This document shows positions 21,145 to 29,535 of a stretch of 64,000 bases of DNA, in pieces. Position 1 is the stretch's first letter, and the number at the start of each line of letters is the position of its first letter. Source of the DNA: SSC3 sp963769585 (lineage in GTDB: Bacteria; Actinomycetota; Actinomycetes; Propionibacteriales; Nocardioidaceae); the NCBI GenBank assembly GCA_963769585.1, contig CAVYMJ010000006.1, forward strand, positions 1,178,001-1,242,000, given 5' to 3'. The notes beneath the pieces are model-generated. The model searched no databases, was not told where the DNA came from, and worked only from the letters and a program-made list of their open reading frames with translations. The position numbers and the translations under genes are program-made.

Positions 21145-21600
21145 ATGGCCACCCTCAGTACTCACGAGCCAGCCACAATCCGCCTTCACCCGGTCGCTGC
21201 AGGCGTCATCGGCGCGGGGACCTTCGGTCTTGCCATGGTCGCCGGTGACGTGTGGGGCCTCAACAAGGATGACGACGTCGTCGCGGTCAGCGCATCCGAG
21301 TGGCTCATCACAGTCGGAATTGCGTTGGTCGGACTGGCCATCGGCGTCGGCCTGGGTCTTCGCGCCTGGCGCGGGGCCGTCTCCCGCCTGTCCCGCACGG
21401 CTCTGGGTCTGGCCATCGCGGGCGCCGTCACGTTTGTCGCCTTCTGGTCGGGCTGGCCGAGCGTGTTCAGCGCCGTGGCGGTCGGCCTTGCCCTTGAGCA
21501 CCGCCGCCGGATTGGCTCGTTCTCGACCAGCACCGGCATTGCGGCCGCTCTCGGCGTGCTCACCTTCGTCGCCACCGCCTACATCTGCGTCACCGGCTGA
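21145..21600 (+). CDS. small four-helix membrane protein, unknown function
   Basis: 151-residue protein with a good ribosome site (AAGGAG about six bases before ATG 21145). Four hydrophobic segments are visible at about residues 15-34, 48-72, 84-104 and 127-149, with short charged loops. I do not recognise a family. It is read away from the kinase gene and is followed after 49 bases by a secreted protein, so the two probably form one unit. Its place beside a two-component system suggests, but does not show, that it is a target. Confidence 0.75.
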   Translation: MATLSTHEPATIRLHPVAAGVIGAGTFGLAMVAGDVWGLNKDDDVVAVSASEWLITVGIALVGLAIGVGLGLRAWRGAVSRLSRTALGLAIAGAVTFVAFWSGWPSVFSAVAVGLALEHRRRIGSFSTSTGIAAALGVLTFVATAYICVTG

Positions 21601-21649
21601 CGCGACCCGAACCGAACCCACCAGAGCCAACCCGAGTAGGAGAACCACC

Positions 21650-22162
21650 ATGATTCGGACCATCCACACCACCGCCGTCGCCCTCGCAGCCACGGGCCTG
21701 GTCCTCGCCACCGCCGCCTCGGCCGCGGCCGGCGCCCAGCATGGCGACTTCGAGGAGTCGTATGACGGCAGCTTCCATCTCTCGGCCGACGAGAACCCCT
21801 GCGGTCCGTGGGCCGTGACCATCCGAGAGGTCCGCACGGGAGGCGCCAAGATCGTCGCCCCTCCCGGCGGCCAGGTGCCCGGCGAGTACCACGTCAACGG
21901 TGCGATCGACGCGCTGATCCAGTTGGTCCCCGACGACGCGCAACTGCCGACGTACGAAGGCTCCTACCGGGAGAAGCTCAACGGCGTGATCACCGGCGTC
22001 GATGACTACGGCAACGACGAGATTCGGGTGGCGCAATACCGGCTGCGCGCACCGATGACGGGCACCGACGGCAGCCGTCTCGTGCTGGCGCTGTCCGGCA
22101 AGGTGACGTTCGACGCCAGCGGCCGGATGGTCGTCGTACGGGACTCCATGACCTGCGCCTGA
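21650..22162 (+). CDS. small secreted protein, unknown function
   Basis: 170-residue protein with a Sec signal peptide: MIRTIHTTAV..., a hydrophobic core and a cleavage site near ATAASA-AAGA at about residue 25. TAGGAG precedes ATG 21650. The mature part has two Cys (ENPCGPW and the near-terminal MTCA) that could form a disulfide linking both ends, and a beta-rich composition. The larger open frame upstream is a shadow of the neighbouring gene. No family is recognised with confidence. Confidence 0.8.
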   Translation: MIRTIHTTAVALAATGLVLATAASAAAGAQHGDFEESYDGSFHLSADENPCGPWAVTIREVRTGGAKIVAPPGGQVPGEYHVNGAIDALIQLVPDDAQLPTYEGSYREKLNGVITGVDDYGNDEIRVAQYRLRAPMTGTDGSRLVLALSGKVTFDASGRMVVVRDSMTCA

Positions 22163-22260
22163 TGCCACGTCGGGCGAGCTATGACCTGGCGACCTAGGCG
22201 GGTGCAGCCGGTTCGACCAGTTGGCGACCGCCAGGAGCCGTCAGCGAAGCAGGGGCGCCC

Positions 22261-22298
22261 CAACACGCCCGGCTCGGTGCCCCAACACGCCCGGGTCA
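22261..22298 (-). repeat. two inverted copies of the 22-bp-period motif
   Basis: CAACACGCCCGGCTC at 22261-22275 is the exact reverse complement of 15 bases of the unit in the 17949-18080 array. A second copy, CAACACGCCCGG, starts at 22283, precisely 22 bases later. So the same motif, with the same period, marks the other edge of the insert in opposite orientation. Confidence 0.85.
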
Positions 22299-22375
22299 AC
22301 GTGAGGGGGGTCACCGCAGATCGACGTTCCGCCTCGGAGCCGGGTGTGGCAGGCTTGGACTCACGAGTACTAACT

Positions 22376-22503
22376 CGCGTGCTCTGGGGTCGGTGTAATT
22401 CCGAGCCGGCGGTGAAAGTCCGCGACCCGGTCGCAGCCAGCGACCGGTTGACCAGGTGCAACTCCTGGACCGACGGTGAAAGTCCGGATGGGAAGCGCAC
22501 GCG
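22376..22503 (+). ncRNA. FMN riboswitch (RFN element)
   Basis: Metabolite-sensing leader that lowers riboflavin-gene expression when FMN is bound. The P1 stem pairs CGCGTGC (22376-22382) with GCACGCG (22497-22503). The conserved core is plain: GGTGTAATTCCGAGCCGGCG, GGTGAAAGTCCGCGAC, and the second half GACCGACGGTGAAAGTCCGG then ATGGGAAG. It sits 88 bases before the ribD start and ahead of the whole rib operon. Confidence 0.96.
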
Positions 22504-22555
22504 TTCGTCTCTCGCCGCTGTGATGGCGTAGCGAGGACGTTCGTCTTCCAGCACG

Positions 22556-22584
22556 CCCCGGAGTCCGTGACCGGACATGAGGGG
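22556..22584 (+). promoter_or_regulatory. hairpin that can mask the ribD ribosome-binding site
   Basis: CCCC (22556-22559) pairs with GGGG (22581-22584), and GTCCG (22563-22567) with CGGAC (22572-22576) around a TGAC loop. The GGGG is the Shine-Dalgarno sequence of ribD, seven bases before ATG 22592. Lying downstream of the riboswitch, this is a plausible translational expression platform. No T-tract follows, arguing against transcription termination. Confidence 0.6.
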
Positions 22585-22591
22585 CACCACC

Positions 22592-23620
22592 ATGGGCACG
22601 TTCACCGCCGCAGAACAGGCGGGGATGCTGCGTGCGCTCGAGGTTGCCAAGACTCCCGGGGTGCCGCTCGGTCCCAACCCCCGCGTCGGCTGCGTGCTCC
22701 TCGCCCCAGACGGTACGACGGTCGCGGAAGGCTTCCACCGCGGCGCCGGCACCAGGCATGCCGAGTCCGACGCCCTGGCTAACGCCGGCGACGCGGCCCG
22801 AGGTACGACGGCACTGGTCACCCTCGAACCCTGCAACCACACGGGCCGCACCGGACCGTGCGCCCAGGCCCTCATCGAGGCGGGCGTGGCACGGGTTGTC
22901 TTCGCCCAGGCCGATCCCAACCCGGTCGCCCGGGGCGGGGCCGAGACGCTCCGAGCCGCAGGAGTCGAGGTCGCTGAGGGCTTGATGGTGTCCGAGGCAG
23001 TCGAGGTCAACCGCGCCTGGACGTTCGCGGTCCAGAACGGCCGACCGTTCGTCACGTGGAAGTTCGCCACCACTCTGGACGGTCGCAGTGCGGCCGCGGA
23101 CGGCACCAGCCGCTGGGTGAGCAACCCCGAGGCGCGGCGAGACACCCAACGGCTGCGCTCACAGTGCGACGCCATCCTGGTCGGCACCCAGACCGTGCTG
23201 GACGACGACCCCCACCTGACGGTCCGTGACGAGCTCGACCAGCCACTGCCGCGCCAGAGCCAGCCGCTGCGTGTGGTGATGGGCCTGCGGAGCGTTCCCG
23301 CGACCAGCCGGGTACTCGACGAAGCTGCTCCGACGGCCCTGCTGAACACCCGTGACCCGCTCGAGGTGCTCACCGAGCTCTTCAGCCTCGACCGTCAGCA
23401 CCTCTTCCTCGAAGGGGGACCCACGGTGGCGGCCGCGTTCCTCGGCGCTGGGCTGGTCGACGAGGTCGTGACCTACGTGGCCCCGATGTTGCTCGGCGCC
23501 GGCCGCAGTGCTGTGGGCGACCTGGGAATCAGCACGATCTCCCAGGCGCTTCACCTACACGTCGACGATGTGACCGTGCTCGGTGACAACGTACGACTGA
23601 CCATGACCCGGAAGGCCTGA
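22592..23620 (+). CDS. ribD: bifunctional riboflavin deaminase/reductase
   Basis: Catalyses deamination of the pyrimidine and reduction of the ribose side chain in riboflavin synthesis. I chose ATG 22592 (342 residues) because AGGGG lies seven bases upstream; ATG 22577 would place the ribosome site inside the gene. The N-terminal deaminase has the zinc site HAESDAL and EPCNHTGRTGPC. The C-terminal reductase begins near residue 150 (FVTWKFATTLDGRSAAADG) and contains FLEGGPTVAAAF. First gene of the riboswitch-controlled operon. Confidence 0.96.
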   Translation: MGTFTAAEQAGMLRALEVAKTPGVPLGPNPRVGCVLLAPDGTTVAEGFHRGAGTRHAESDALANAGDAARGTTALVTLEPCNHTGRTGPCAQALIEAGVARVVFAQADPNPVARGGAETLRAAGVEVAEGLMVSEAVEVNRAWTFAVQNGRPFVTWKFATTLDGRSAAADGTSRWVSNPEARRDTQRLRSQCDAILVGTQTVLDDDPHLTVRDELDQPLPRQSQPLRVVMGLRSVPATSRVLDEAAPTALLNTRDPLEVLTELFSLDRQHLFLEGGPTVAAAFLGAGLVDEVVTYVAPMLLGAGRSAVGDLGISTISQALHLHVDDVTVLGDNVRLTMTRKA

Positions 23621-23622
23621 GC

Positions 23623-24234
23623 ATGTTCACCGGAATCGTCGAGGAGCTCGGCGCAGTCGAAGCCATCCAGGACCAGGGCGACGCAGTACGCCTCACGGTC
23701 CGTGGACCGCTGGTCGTCTCCGATGTGCACGAGGGGGACTCGATCGCGGTCAACGGCTGCTGCCTGACGGTGGTCAGCCACAGCGAACAGGCGTTCACCG
23801 CGGACGTCATGCGGGAGACGCTGGACAAGACCTCGTTGGGCGGCTTCACGCCGGGGACGCAGGTGAACCTCGAGCGCGCGGTCACCGCCGACAAGCGGCT
23901 CGGCGGCCACATCGTCCAGGGTCACGTCGACGGCACCGGCTCGATCCTCGCCAGGACGCCCAGCGAACACTGGGAGCTGGTCGAGGTCTCGCTGCCCGAC
24001 GGTCTGGGCAGGTACCTCGTGGACAAGGGGTCGATCACCGTGGACGGCGTCTCCCTGACCGTGGTGACCGTGACCGACCAGAGCTTCACCGTCTCGCTCA
24101 TCCCCGAGACGCTCGCCCGCACGACGCTCGGCCTCAAGCTGCCGGGCGACCCTGTCAACCTGGAGGTCGACGTCATCGCCAAGTACGTCGAGCGGATGGT
24201 CGTTCCGCACGTGACCAAGGAGAACCCCGCATGA
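23623..24234 (+). CDS. ribE: riboflavin synthase, alpha chain
   Basis: Dismutates two lumazines to riboflavin and a pyrimidinedione. 203 residues from ATG 23623, two bases after ribD. The internally duplicated barrel is visible: MFTGIVEELG with VNGCCLTVVS in the first half, and VQGHVDGTGS with VDGVSLTVVTV in the second. The C-terminus is coupled to ribBA by ATGA. Confidence 0.96.
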   Translation: MFTGIVEELGAVEAIQDQGDAVRLTVRGPLVVSDVHEGDSIAVNGCCLTVVSHSEQAFTADVMRETLDKTSLGGFTPGTQVNLERAVTADKRLGGHIVQGHVDGTGSILARTPSEHWELVEVSLPDGLGRYLVDKGSITVDGVSLTVVTVTDQSFTVSLIPETLARTTLGLKLPGDPVNLEVDVIAKYVERMVVPHVTKENPA

Positions 24235-25502
24235 GCATCAGGCTCGACCGCGTCGAGGACGCAATCGTCGACATCGCCGCCGGCAAGGCCGTGGTGGTCG
24301 TCGACGACGAGGACCGTGAGAACGAGGGCGACATCATCTTCGCCGCTTCGAAGGCGACGCCGGAGCTGATGGCGTTCACGATCCGCTACAGCAGCGGCGT
24401 CATCTGCGTACCGATGCCAGCCGACATGCTTGACAGGCTCGAGATCCCGCTGATGACCCCGCACAACAAGGACAAGCTCCGGACGGCGTACACCATCTCG
24501 GTGGATGCCCGAGACGGGGTCGCGACCGGCATCTCTGCGGCCGACCGAGCCCACACCTGTCGGGTCCTGGCCGACTCGGCGACGGAGCCGTGGGAGATCA
24601 CCCGCCCCGGCCACGTGTTCCCGCTGCGCTACCGCGAGGGCGGAGTCCTGGTACGGCGGGGTCACACCGAGGCGGCGGTGGACCTGGCCATGCTTGCCGG
24701 GCTGACCCCGGCGGGGGTGCTGGTGGAGATCGTCAATGACGACGGGACCATGAAGCGCGGACCCGAGCTGCGCAGGTTCGCCGACGAGCACGGCTTGAAA
24801 GTGATCTCCATCGACGACCTGGTGCACTTCCGTCGCCGTACTGAGAACCATGTCGAGCGGGTGGCGGAGACTCGGCTGCCCACCGCTCACGGCGACTTCA
24901 CGGCGTTCGGCTACCGGATCAGCATCGACGGCGGCGAGCACGTCGCCCTGGTGTACGGCGACCCGGCGGAGCTCAAGAGCGGGGAACCGGTGCTGACCCG
25001 CGTCCACTCGGAGTGCCTGACCGGTGACGTGTTCGGCAGCAGCCGGTGCGACTGCGGGCCGCAGCTCGACGAGGCGCTGGAGCGGGTGGTTGCCGAGGGC
25101 AGAGGTGTGGTCATCTACCTGCGCGGCCACGAAGGTCGGGGGATCGGGCTGCTGGCCAAGCTCCAGGCGTACTCGCTTCAGGACAGTGGGCGCGACACCG
25201 TGGACGCGAACCTCGACCTGGGGCTTCCCGCAGACGCTCGTCACTACGGGACCGCGACGCAGATCCTGAGGGACCTCGGCGTCGACCGCGTCCGGCTGCT
25301 GACCAACAACCCGGCCAAGACCACGGGTCTGGAGGCCTACGGCGTCGCGGTGGAGGAGCGGGTACCGCTCACGCCGCATCCGAACGACCACAACCTCGCC
25401 TACCTGCAGACCAAGCGGGACCGGATGGGACACCACCTTCCCGACCTGAACAGCGTCGACCCGGGCAGCATCGACCCGAGCACAGAGAGCGAGCAGGTAT
25501 GA
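24231..25502 (+). CDS. ribBA: bifunctional DHBP synthase / GTP cyclohydrolase II
   Basis: Fusion enzyme feeding both branches of riboflavin synthesis: RibB makes 3,4-dihydroxy-2-butanone 4-phosphate from ribulose 5-phosphate, and RibA opens GTP. 423 residues. The RibB half carries DDEDRENEGDI and the HTEAAVDLA region. The RibA half (from about residue 210) has the zinc Cys set in ECLTGDVFGSSRCDC, GHEGRGIGL and the Arg/Thr-rich LLTNNPAKT. The start overlaps ribE and the stop overlaps ribH. Ribulose 5-phosphate is also the substrate of rpe nearby. Confidence 0.96.
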   Translation: MSIRLDRVEDAIVDIAAGKAVVVVDDEDRENEGDIIFAASKATPELMAFTIRYSSGVICVPMPADMLDRLEIPLMTPHNKDKLRTAYTISVDARDGVATGISAADRAHTCRVLADSATEPWEITRPGHVFPLRYREGGVLVRRGHTEAAVDLAMLAGLTPAGVLVEIVNDDGTMKRGPELRRFADEHGLKVISIDDLVHFRRRTENHVERVAETRLPTAHGDFTAFGYRISIDGGEHVALVYGDPAELKSGEPVLTRVHSECLTGDVFGSSRCDCGPQLDEALERVVAEGRGVVIYLRGHEGRGIGLLAKLQAYSLQDSGRDTVDANLDLGLPADARHYGTATQILRDLGVDRVRLLTNNPAKTTGLEAYGVAVEERVPLTPHPNDHNLAYLQTKRDRMGHHLPDLNSVDPGSIDPSTESEQV

Positions 25503-25987
25503 GCGGCGAGGGTTCACCCACGAGCGAGGCGATCGACTGTCACGACATCCGGGTCGCCGTGGTGGCCGCGTCCTGGCACGAGCAGGTCATGGAGGGCCTG
25601 ATCGCCGGAGCCCACCGGGCGCTGAAGGAGTACCAGGTCGAGGCACCCACCGTCGTACGCGTTCCTGGGTCGTTCGAGCTTCCTGTGGTGGCCCGGGCGC
25701 TGGCCGACAAGGGCTACGAGGCGGTCATCGCCCTCGGCGTGGTGATTCGCGGGGGGACGCCGCACTTCGACTTCGTCTGCCATGCAGCGACCGACGGCCT
25801 CAACCGGGTCGCGCTGGAGACCGGCGCTGCTGTCGGCTTCGGGCTGCTCACCTGTGACGACGAGCAGCAGGCACTGGACCGTGCCGGTCTGGCCGGCTCC
25901 CGGGAGGACAAGGGCTACGAGGCCGCCTCGGCCGCGCTGCACACGGCTAGCGTGCTGAAAAGGATCCGGCGCGGCTACGAGGACTGA
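25499..25987 (+). CDS. ribH: 6,7-dimethyl-8-ribityllumazine synthase
   Basis: Condenses the two RibBA/RibD branch products into the lumazine used by riboflavin synthase; forms large capsids in the family. 162 residues from ATG 25499, overlapping the ribBA stop (ATGA). AASWHEQV, VPGSFELPVVAR and the catalytic His region GGTPHFDFVC are present; LLTCDDEQQALDR matches the usual LT-D-QA stretch. Last gene of the riboflavin operon. A short hairpin CGAGGA/TCCTCG spans its stop (25978-25995). Confidence 0.96.
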   Translation: MSGEGSPTSEAIDCHDIRVAVVAASWHEQVMEGLIAGAHRALKEYQVEAPTVVRVPGSFELPVVARALADKGYEAVIALGVVIRGGTPHFDFVCHAATDGLNRVALETGAAVGFGLLTCDDEQQALDRAGLAGSREDKGYEAASAALHTASVLKRIRRGYED

Positions 25988-26062
25988 CCTCCTCGCCGAC
26001 GGGTCGCTGTTTCGGACGTCTCGGCGGACGGAGGCGGTCCCACCCAGGCGGGTTGTACGCCG

Positions 26063-26068
26063 TAGGCT
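26063..26068 (+). promoter_or_regulatory. candidate -10 element for hisE-hisG
   Basis: TAGGCT, 26 bases before the hisE ATG, in the 107-base gap after ribH. Transcription from here would leave a leader of about 20 bases containing the GGAAAG ribosome site. Confidence 0.4.
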
Positions 26069-26094
26069 TGAGGCACCCGACGGAAAGCGTGACG

Positions 26095-26358
26095 ATGAAG
26101 ACGTTCGAGGAGCTCTTCGCCGAGCTCAGCGAGAAGGCGCGGACCCGCCCCGATGGTTCCGGGACGGTCCTGGCGCTGGACGCCGGGGTCCACACGATCG
26201 GCAAGAAGCTGGTCGAGGAAGCCGCCGAGTCCTGGATGGCCGCCGAGCATGAGGGGCCGCAGCGGGCCGCCGAGGAGATCAGCCAGCTGCTCTACCACGC
26301 CCAGGTCCTCATGATCGCGAGCGGCCTGTCGCTCGACGACGTCTACGCCCACCTCTAG
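26095..26358 (+). CDS. hisE: phosphoribosyl-ATP pyrophosphatase
   Basis: Second step of histidine synthesis, hydrolysing phosphoribosyl-ATP to phosphoribosyl-AMP. 87 residues from ATG 26095, chosen for GGAAAG seven bases upstream; a GTG two codons earlier is too close to that site. The MazG-like helical metal site is seen in KKLVEEAAESWMAAEHEG and EEISQLLYH. It is stand-alone, not fused to HisI, as usual in actinobacteria, and precedes hisG by eight bases. Confidence 0.95.
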   Translation: MKTFEELFAELSEKARTRPDGSGTVLALDAGVHTIGKKLVEEAAESWMAAEHEGPQRAAEEISQLLYHAQVLMIASGLSLDDVYAHL

Positions 26359-26366
26359 GACACGTC

Positions 26367-27221
26367 ATGGCCAACGGAATCCTCCGCGTAGCGGTCCCCA
26401 ACAAAGGGTCGCTCTCCGACTCCGCCTCGACGATGCTGCGTGAGGCCGGGTACGCCCAACGGCTGGACAACAAGCAGCTGACCAAGATCGACCCGGACAA
26501 CGGCGTCGAGTTCTTCTACCTGCGTCCGCGCGACATCGCCCTGTACGTCGGGGAGGGCACCCTCGACGTCGGCATCACGGGTCGCGACCTGCTGCTCGAC
26601 TCCGGCGCGAAGGCCGAAGAGGTGCTGCGACTGGGCTTCGGCCGCTCGAGGTTCCGCTTCGCGGCCGCTCGCGGCACCGCGACCAGCGAGGCCGACCTGG
26701 CCGGCAAGCGCATCGCGACGTCGTACGACGGCGTAGTGCAGCGCTTTCTGCAGGAGCGCTCCATCGAGGCGACCGTCGTCCGGCTGGACGGCGCGGTGGA
26801 GACCAGCATCCAGCTCGGCGTCGCCGACGTGATCGCTGACGTGGTGGAGACCGGAAGCACGCTGCGCTCCGCGGGGCTGGAGGTCTTTGGCGAGGTCATC
26901 CTCGAGTCCGAGGCGGTGATGATCACCCGGGCGGGGTCGGAGCCCGCCGGCCTCGAGGTGTTCACCCGCCGGCTGCAGGGCGTTCTGGTCGCTCGGTCCT
27001 ACGTGATGATGGACTACGACATCCCAGCTGACCGCGTCGAGGAGGCAGTGGCGCTGACTCCCGGCATCGAGAGCCCCACGGTCAGCCCGTTGCATCGCGA
27101 GGGTTGGGTAGCCGTCCGCTCGATGGTCCCGCGCGACCGCGCCCAGCGCGTGATGGACGCGCTGTATGACATCGGGGCCCGGGGCATTCTCACGACTGAC
27201 ATCCATGCCTGCCGCCTCTGA
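26367..27221 (+). CDS. hisG: ATP phosphoribosyltransferase (long form)
   Basis: First, feedback-controlled step of histidine synthesis, joining ATP and PRPP. 284 residues, the long HisG type with its own C-terminal regulatory domain, so no HisZ is required. VAVPNKGSLSDSA at the N-terminus, VGITGRDLL and the PRPP-loop DVVETGSTLRSAGL are visible. The ACT-like C-terminal domain (about 205-284) includes TVSPLHREGWVAVRSMVPR, where histidine would bind. The gene is paired with hisE and overlaps the next gene by 17 bases. Confidence 0.96.
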   Translation: MANGILRVAVPNKGSLSDSASTMLREAGYAQRLDNKQLTKIDPDNGVEFFYLRPRDIALYVGEGTLDVGITGRDLLLDSGAKAEEVLRLGFGRSRFRFAAARGTATSEADLAGKRIATSYDGVVQRFLQERSIEATVVRLDGAVETSIQLGVADVIADVVETGSTLRSAGLEVFGEVILESEAVMITRAGSEPAGLEVFTRRLQGVLVARSYVMMDYDIPADRVEEAVALTPGIESPTVSPLHREGWVAVRSMVPRDRAQRVMDALYDIGARGILTTDIHACRL

Positions 27222-27681
27222 AGCAGGCAACCTTCCCGCCCTGCCGCACCGCTTCCGTCCGTTGGGAGTCCGGTTCGCCGTCTATCTTTGCGGCGGCCTC
27301 CTGGTCGCGGTGACGTTGGCCATCTGGATCGCGTTCGGTCCCCAGACCCGCGCCAGGTTCACCGCCTTCCAGCTGGCCACCATCCTTGCGCTGGGGCTGG
27401 CGGCTGCGGCATGCGGGTACGCCCTGTCCCGGTCGCGGGTGGACGCGCGCGAGGACGGGCTGAGGGTGGTCAACGGCTACAAGTCACGCTCGTTCGAGTG
27501 GACCGAGGTGGTGGCTGTCTCCCTGAAGCCAGGCAGCCCCTGGGTGACCCTGGACCTCAGTGACGGTACGACGGTCTCGGCCATGGGGATCCAGGGCAGT
27601 GACGGGGCTCGGGCGACCCGACAGGTGCGGCTCCTGCGGGCCTTGGTCGAGGCGCACTCTCGTACACTCAGGGACGACTGA
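27205..27681 (+). CDS. membrane PH-domain protein
   Basis: 158-residue protein, ATG 27205 inside the end of hisG. Two hydrophobic segments (about 24-45 and 52-72) are followed by a bacterial PH-like domain (RVDAREDGLRVVNGYKSRSFEW, then WVTLDLSDGT). Such proteins commonly follow hisG in actinobacteria; function is unknown. The domain call is by pattern recognition and not by search. Confidence 0.75.
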   Translation: MPAASEAGNLPALPHRFRPLGVRFAVYLCGGLLVAVTLAIWIAFGPQTRARFTAFQLATILALGLAAAACGYALSRSRVDAREDGLRVVNGYKSRSFEWTEVVAVSLKPGSPWVTLDLSDGTTVSAMGIQGSDGARATRQVRLLRALVEAHSRTLRDD

Positions 27682-27714
27682 CCGACCACCACCCCCCACG
27701 GCGAGGACTCCGGC

Positions 27715-28527
27715 ATGACCGACGGCTTGATCTTCCAGGACATCCCCGGCTGGTTCCGGCGGATCGACTACCTGCTCTTCACCGCGTTCCTCGAGCGCGA
27801 CGACGTTGCCGGCGACCTGGTCGAGATCGGCGCCTTCAAGGGGAAGAGCGCGGTGGTCATCGGTGACCACGTCCGGTCGGGGGAGAAGTTCGTCGTCATC
27901 GACATCTTCGGCGACGAGAGTCTGCTCAGCGACAGCAATGAGGACGTCGACAACGTCGCTGAGAACCGCAAGTACTACCCGAACCTGACCCTGGACAGCT
28001 TCACCGAAAACTATCTCTCGGTTCATCCGGAGCTCCCGGTCGTCGTCAAGGCCAACAGCACCGAGATCGTCAAGCACGTCGACCCCGCCTCGGCGAGGTT
28101 CATCCACGTCGACGCCTCGCACCTGTACGCCGGCGTGGCGGCGGACTGCCGCTCGGTCAAGCAGCTGCTGAAGCCTGGCGGGGTCGTCTCGTTCGACGAC
28201 TGGCGCAACGCCAAGTGCCCGGGAGTGGCGGCCGCGATCTGGGAGGCGGTTGCCAAGGACGGTCTGGTCCCGGTGGCGACCACCCGCAACAAGTTCTACG
28301 GCGTCTACGAGGACGCCGACGCCGCGCTGGAGGTGGTCCGCCGCCTGGTCGACGGCATGCCGGAGTTCTTCCTGGCCGAGGACCACGACATCATGGGCCA
28401 CACCGTCGTCCGCCTGGAGAGCAGGCGCGAGCTCGCGAAGCGCAAGGCGACCAAGCCCGCCGCGAAGCAGCAGCCCGCCCCACAGGACCAGGGTGGGTCC
28501 AAGCGTCGCTGGCCAGGCCGGGGCTGA
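27715..28527 (+). CDS. class I SAM-dependent methyltransferase (Methyltransf_24-like)
   Basis: 270-residue protein with a Rossmann methyltransferase fold: DLVEIGAFKGKSAVVIGDH is the SAM-binding motif I, FVVIDIFGD the acidic second strand, ARFIHVDASHLYAGVAADC the region carrying the metal or substrate Asp/His, and LLKPGGVVSFDDW the post-motif strand. The pattern resembles the TylF/Methyltransf_24 group that act on sugars or small molecules. The last 40 residues are Lys/Pro/Gln-rich and probably disordered. Substrate unknown. Confidence 0.8.
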   Translation: MTDGLIFQDIPGWFRRIDYLLFTAFLERDDVAGDLVEIGAFKGKSAVVIGDHVRSGEKFVVIDIFGDESLLSDSNEDVDNVAENRKYYPNLTLDSFTENYLSVHPELPVVVKANSTEIVKHVDPASARFIHVDASHLYAGVAADCRSVKQLLKPGGVVSFDDWRNAKCPGVAAAIWEAVAKDGLVPVATTRNKFYGVYEDADAALEVVRRLVDGMPEFFLAEDHDIMGHTVVRLESRRELAKRKATKPAAKQQPAPQDQGGSKRRWPGRG

Positions 28528-28560
28528 GAAATTCGCGCGCCACGGGGGCGCATCCGGTCC

Positions 28561-28572
28561 TAGCCTTGGCGG
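28561..28572 (+). promoter_or_regulatory. leaderless-type promoter at the GNAT gene
   Basis: TAGCCT followed by six bases and then the ATG at 28573. Transcription starting six to seven bases after the -10 would begin at the start codon, and no ribosome site is present. Confidence 0.5.
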
Positions 28573-29535
28573 ATGAGTATCGAGCTACGGCCCCTGGACC
28601 TGGGTCATGCGCCCCTGCTGGCAGCGCTGCACGCAGCCGCAGAGGCCGTCGACGACACGGGCGAGTACTACAACGAGGCTGATCTGGTCGAGGAGCTCTC
28701 CAACCCCGAGCTCGAGCTCGGCAAGGACGTGATCGGGGCGTTCGACGGCGACAATCTCGTGGGGTACTGCTCGGTCGTGGCACGCAAGGACGAACAGGAC
28801 CGCAAGGCCTACGCGTTCGGGGTCACCGCGCCCGAGCGCCGTGGAGAGGGGATCGGTACCCGGCTCGTCGACGCGATGGTCGCCCGTGCTCGGGAGATCC
28901 AGCTCAGGCAGGACGGGCGGCTGACCGTACATTCAAGTGGCCTGGCCACCAGCTCCGAGCAGGCGTCCTTGCTGGGCGGCGTCGGGTTCGAGCCCGACAG
29001 GTGGTCGTTCGGCATGCGGATCGCGCTCGGGGAGGTGCCGCCGGCCCCTGAGCTCGCTGCCGGCTACGCCATCCGGCCGTACGTCGAGGCGGACAGCGAG
29101 GGTTGGCGGTTGGCGCACAACCGCGCCTTCCTCGACCACCCGAACTTCACTCAGTGGGACCTGGCCGAGTGGAAGCAGTGGGTAACCTCCAGCCGGAGCT
29201 TCCGGGGCCACCTCAGCTTCTTCGTGACCCCGGCGGGCGAGCCCGACAGCATCGCCGCCTACGTGCAGACCAACGAGTACGACGCCTTCGAGCAGGCCAC
29301 CGGCAGGCGCGAGGCCTACGTGGCCAAGGTGGGCACCGTGCCCGAGCATCGGGGCAGGGGACTGGCCACGACGCTCCTGCAGTACTGCCTGGCGGCCTAC
29401 CAGGGCGCCGGGTACGACGAGGCAGCGCTGGACGTCGACTCGATGAACCCGACCGGTGCGCTGGGGATCTACGAGCGCGCTGGCTTCGCGACAGAGCGCA
29501 GGTTCGTGAACTACGCGCTGCTCCTAGGTGGTTAG
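28573..29535 (+). CDS. tandem-domain GNAT acetyltransferase
   Basis: 320-residue protein with two GNAT folds, each with an acetyl-CoA loop: RRGEGIGTRLVDAM in the first half and HRGRGLATTLLQYC in the second. The double layout resembles mycothiol synthase (MshD) and related actinobacterial enzymes, but I cannot assign the substrate. It starts without a leader (see promoter entry). The 3' end overlaps the convergent kinase-like gene by 12 bases. Confidence 0.82.
   Translation: MSIELRPLDLGHAPLLAALHAAAEAVDDTGEYYNEADLVEELSNPELELGKDVIGAFDGDNLVGYCSVVARKDEQDRKAYAFGVTAPERRGEGIGTRLVDAMVARAREIQLRQDGRLTVHSSGLATSSEQASLLGGVGFEPDRWSFGMRIALGEVPPAPELAAGYAIRPYVEADSEGWRLAHNRAFLDHPNFTQWDLAEWKQWVTSSRSFRGHLSFFVTPAGEPDSIAAYVQTNEYDAFEQATGRREAYVAKVGTVPEHRGRGLATTLLQYCLAAYQGAGYDEAALDVDSMNPTGALGIYERAGFATERRFVNYALLLGG

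Noticed and set aside
17949..22298. Prophage or insertion sequence
   Set aside because: No integrase, transposase or tRNA-type attachment site; only the repeat motif suggests insertion.
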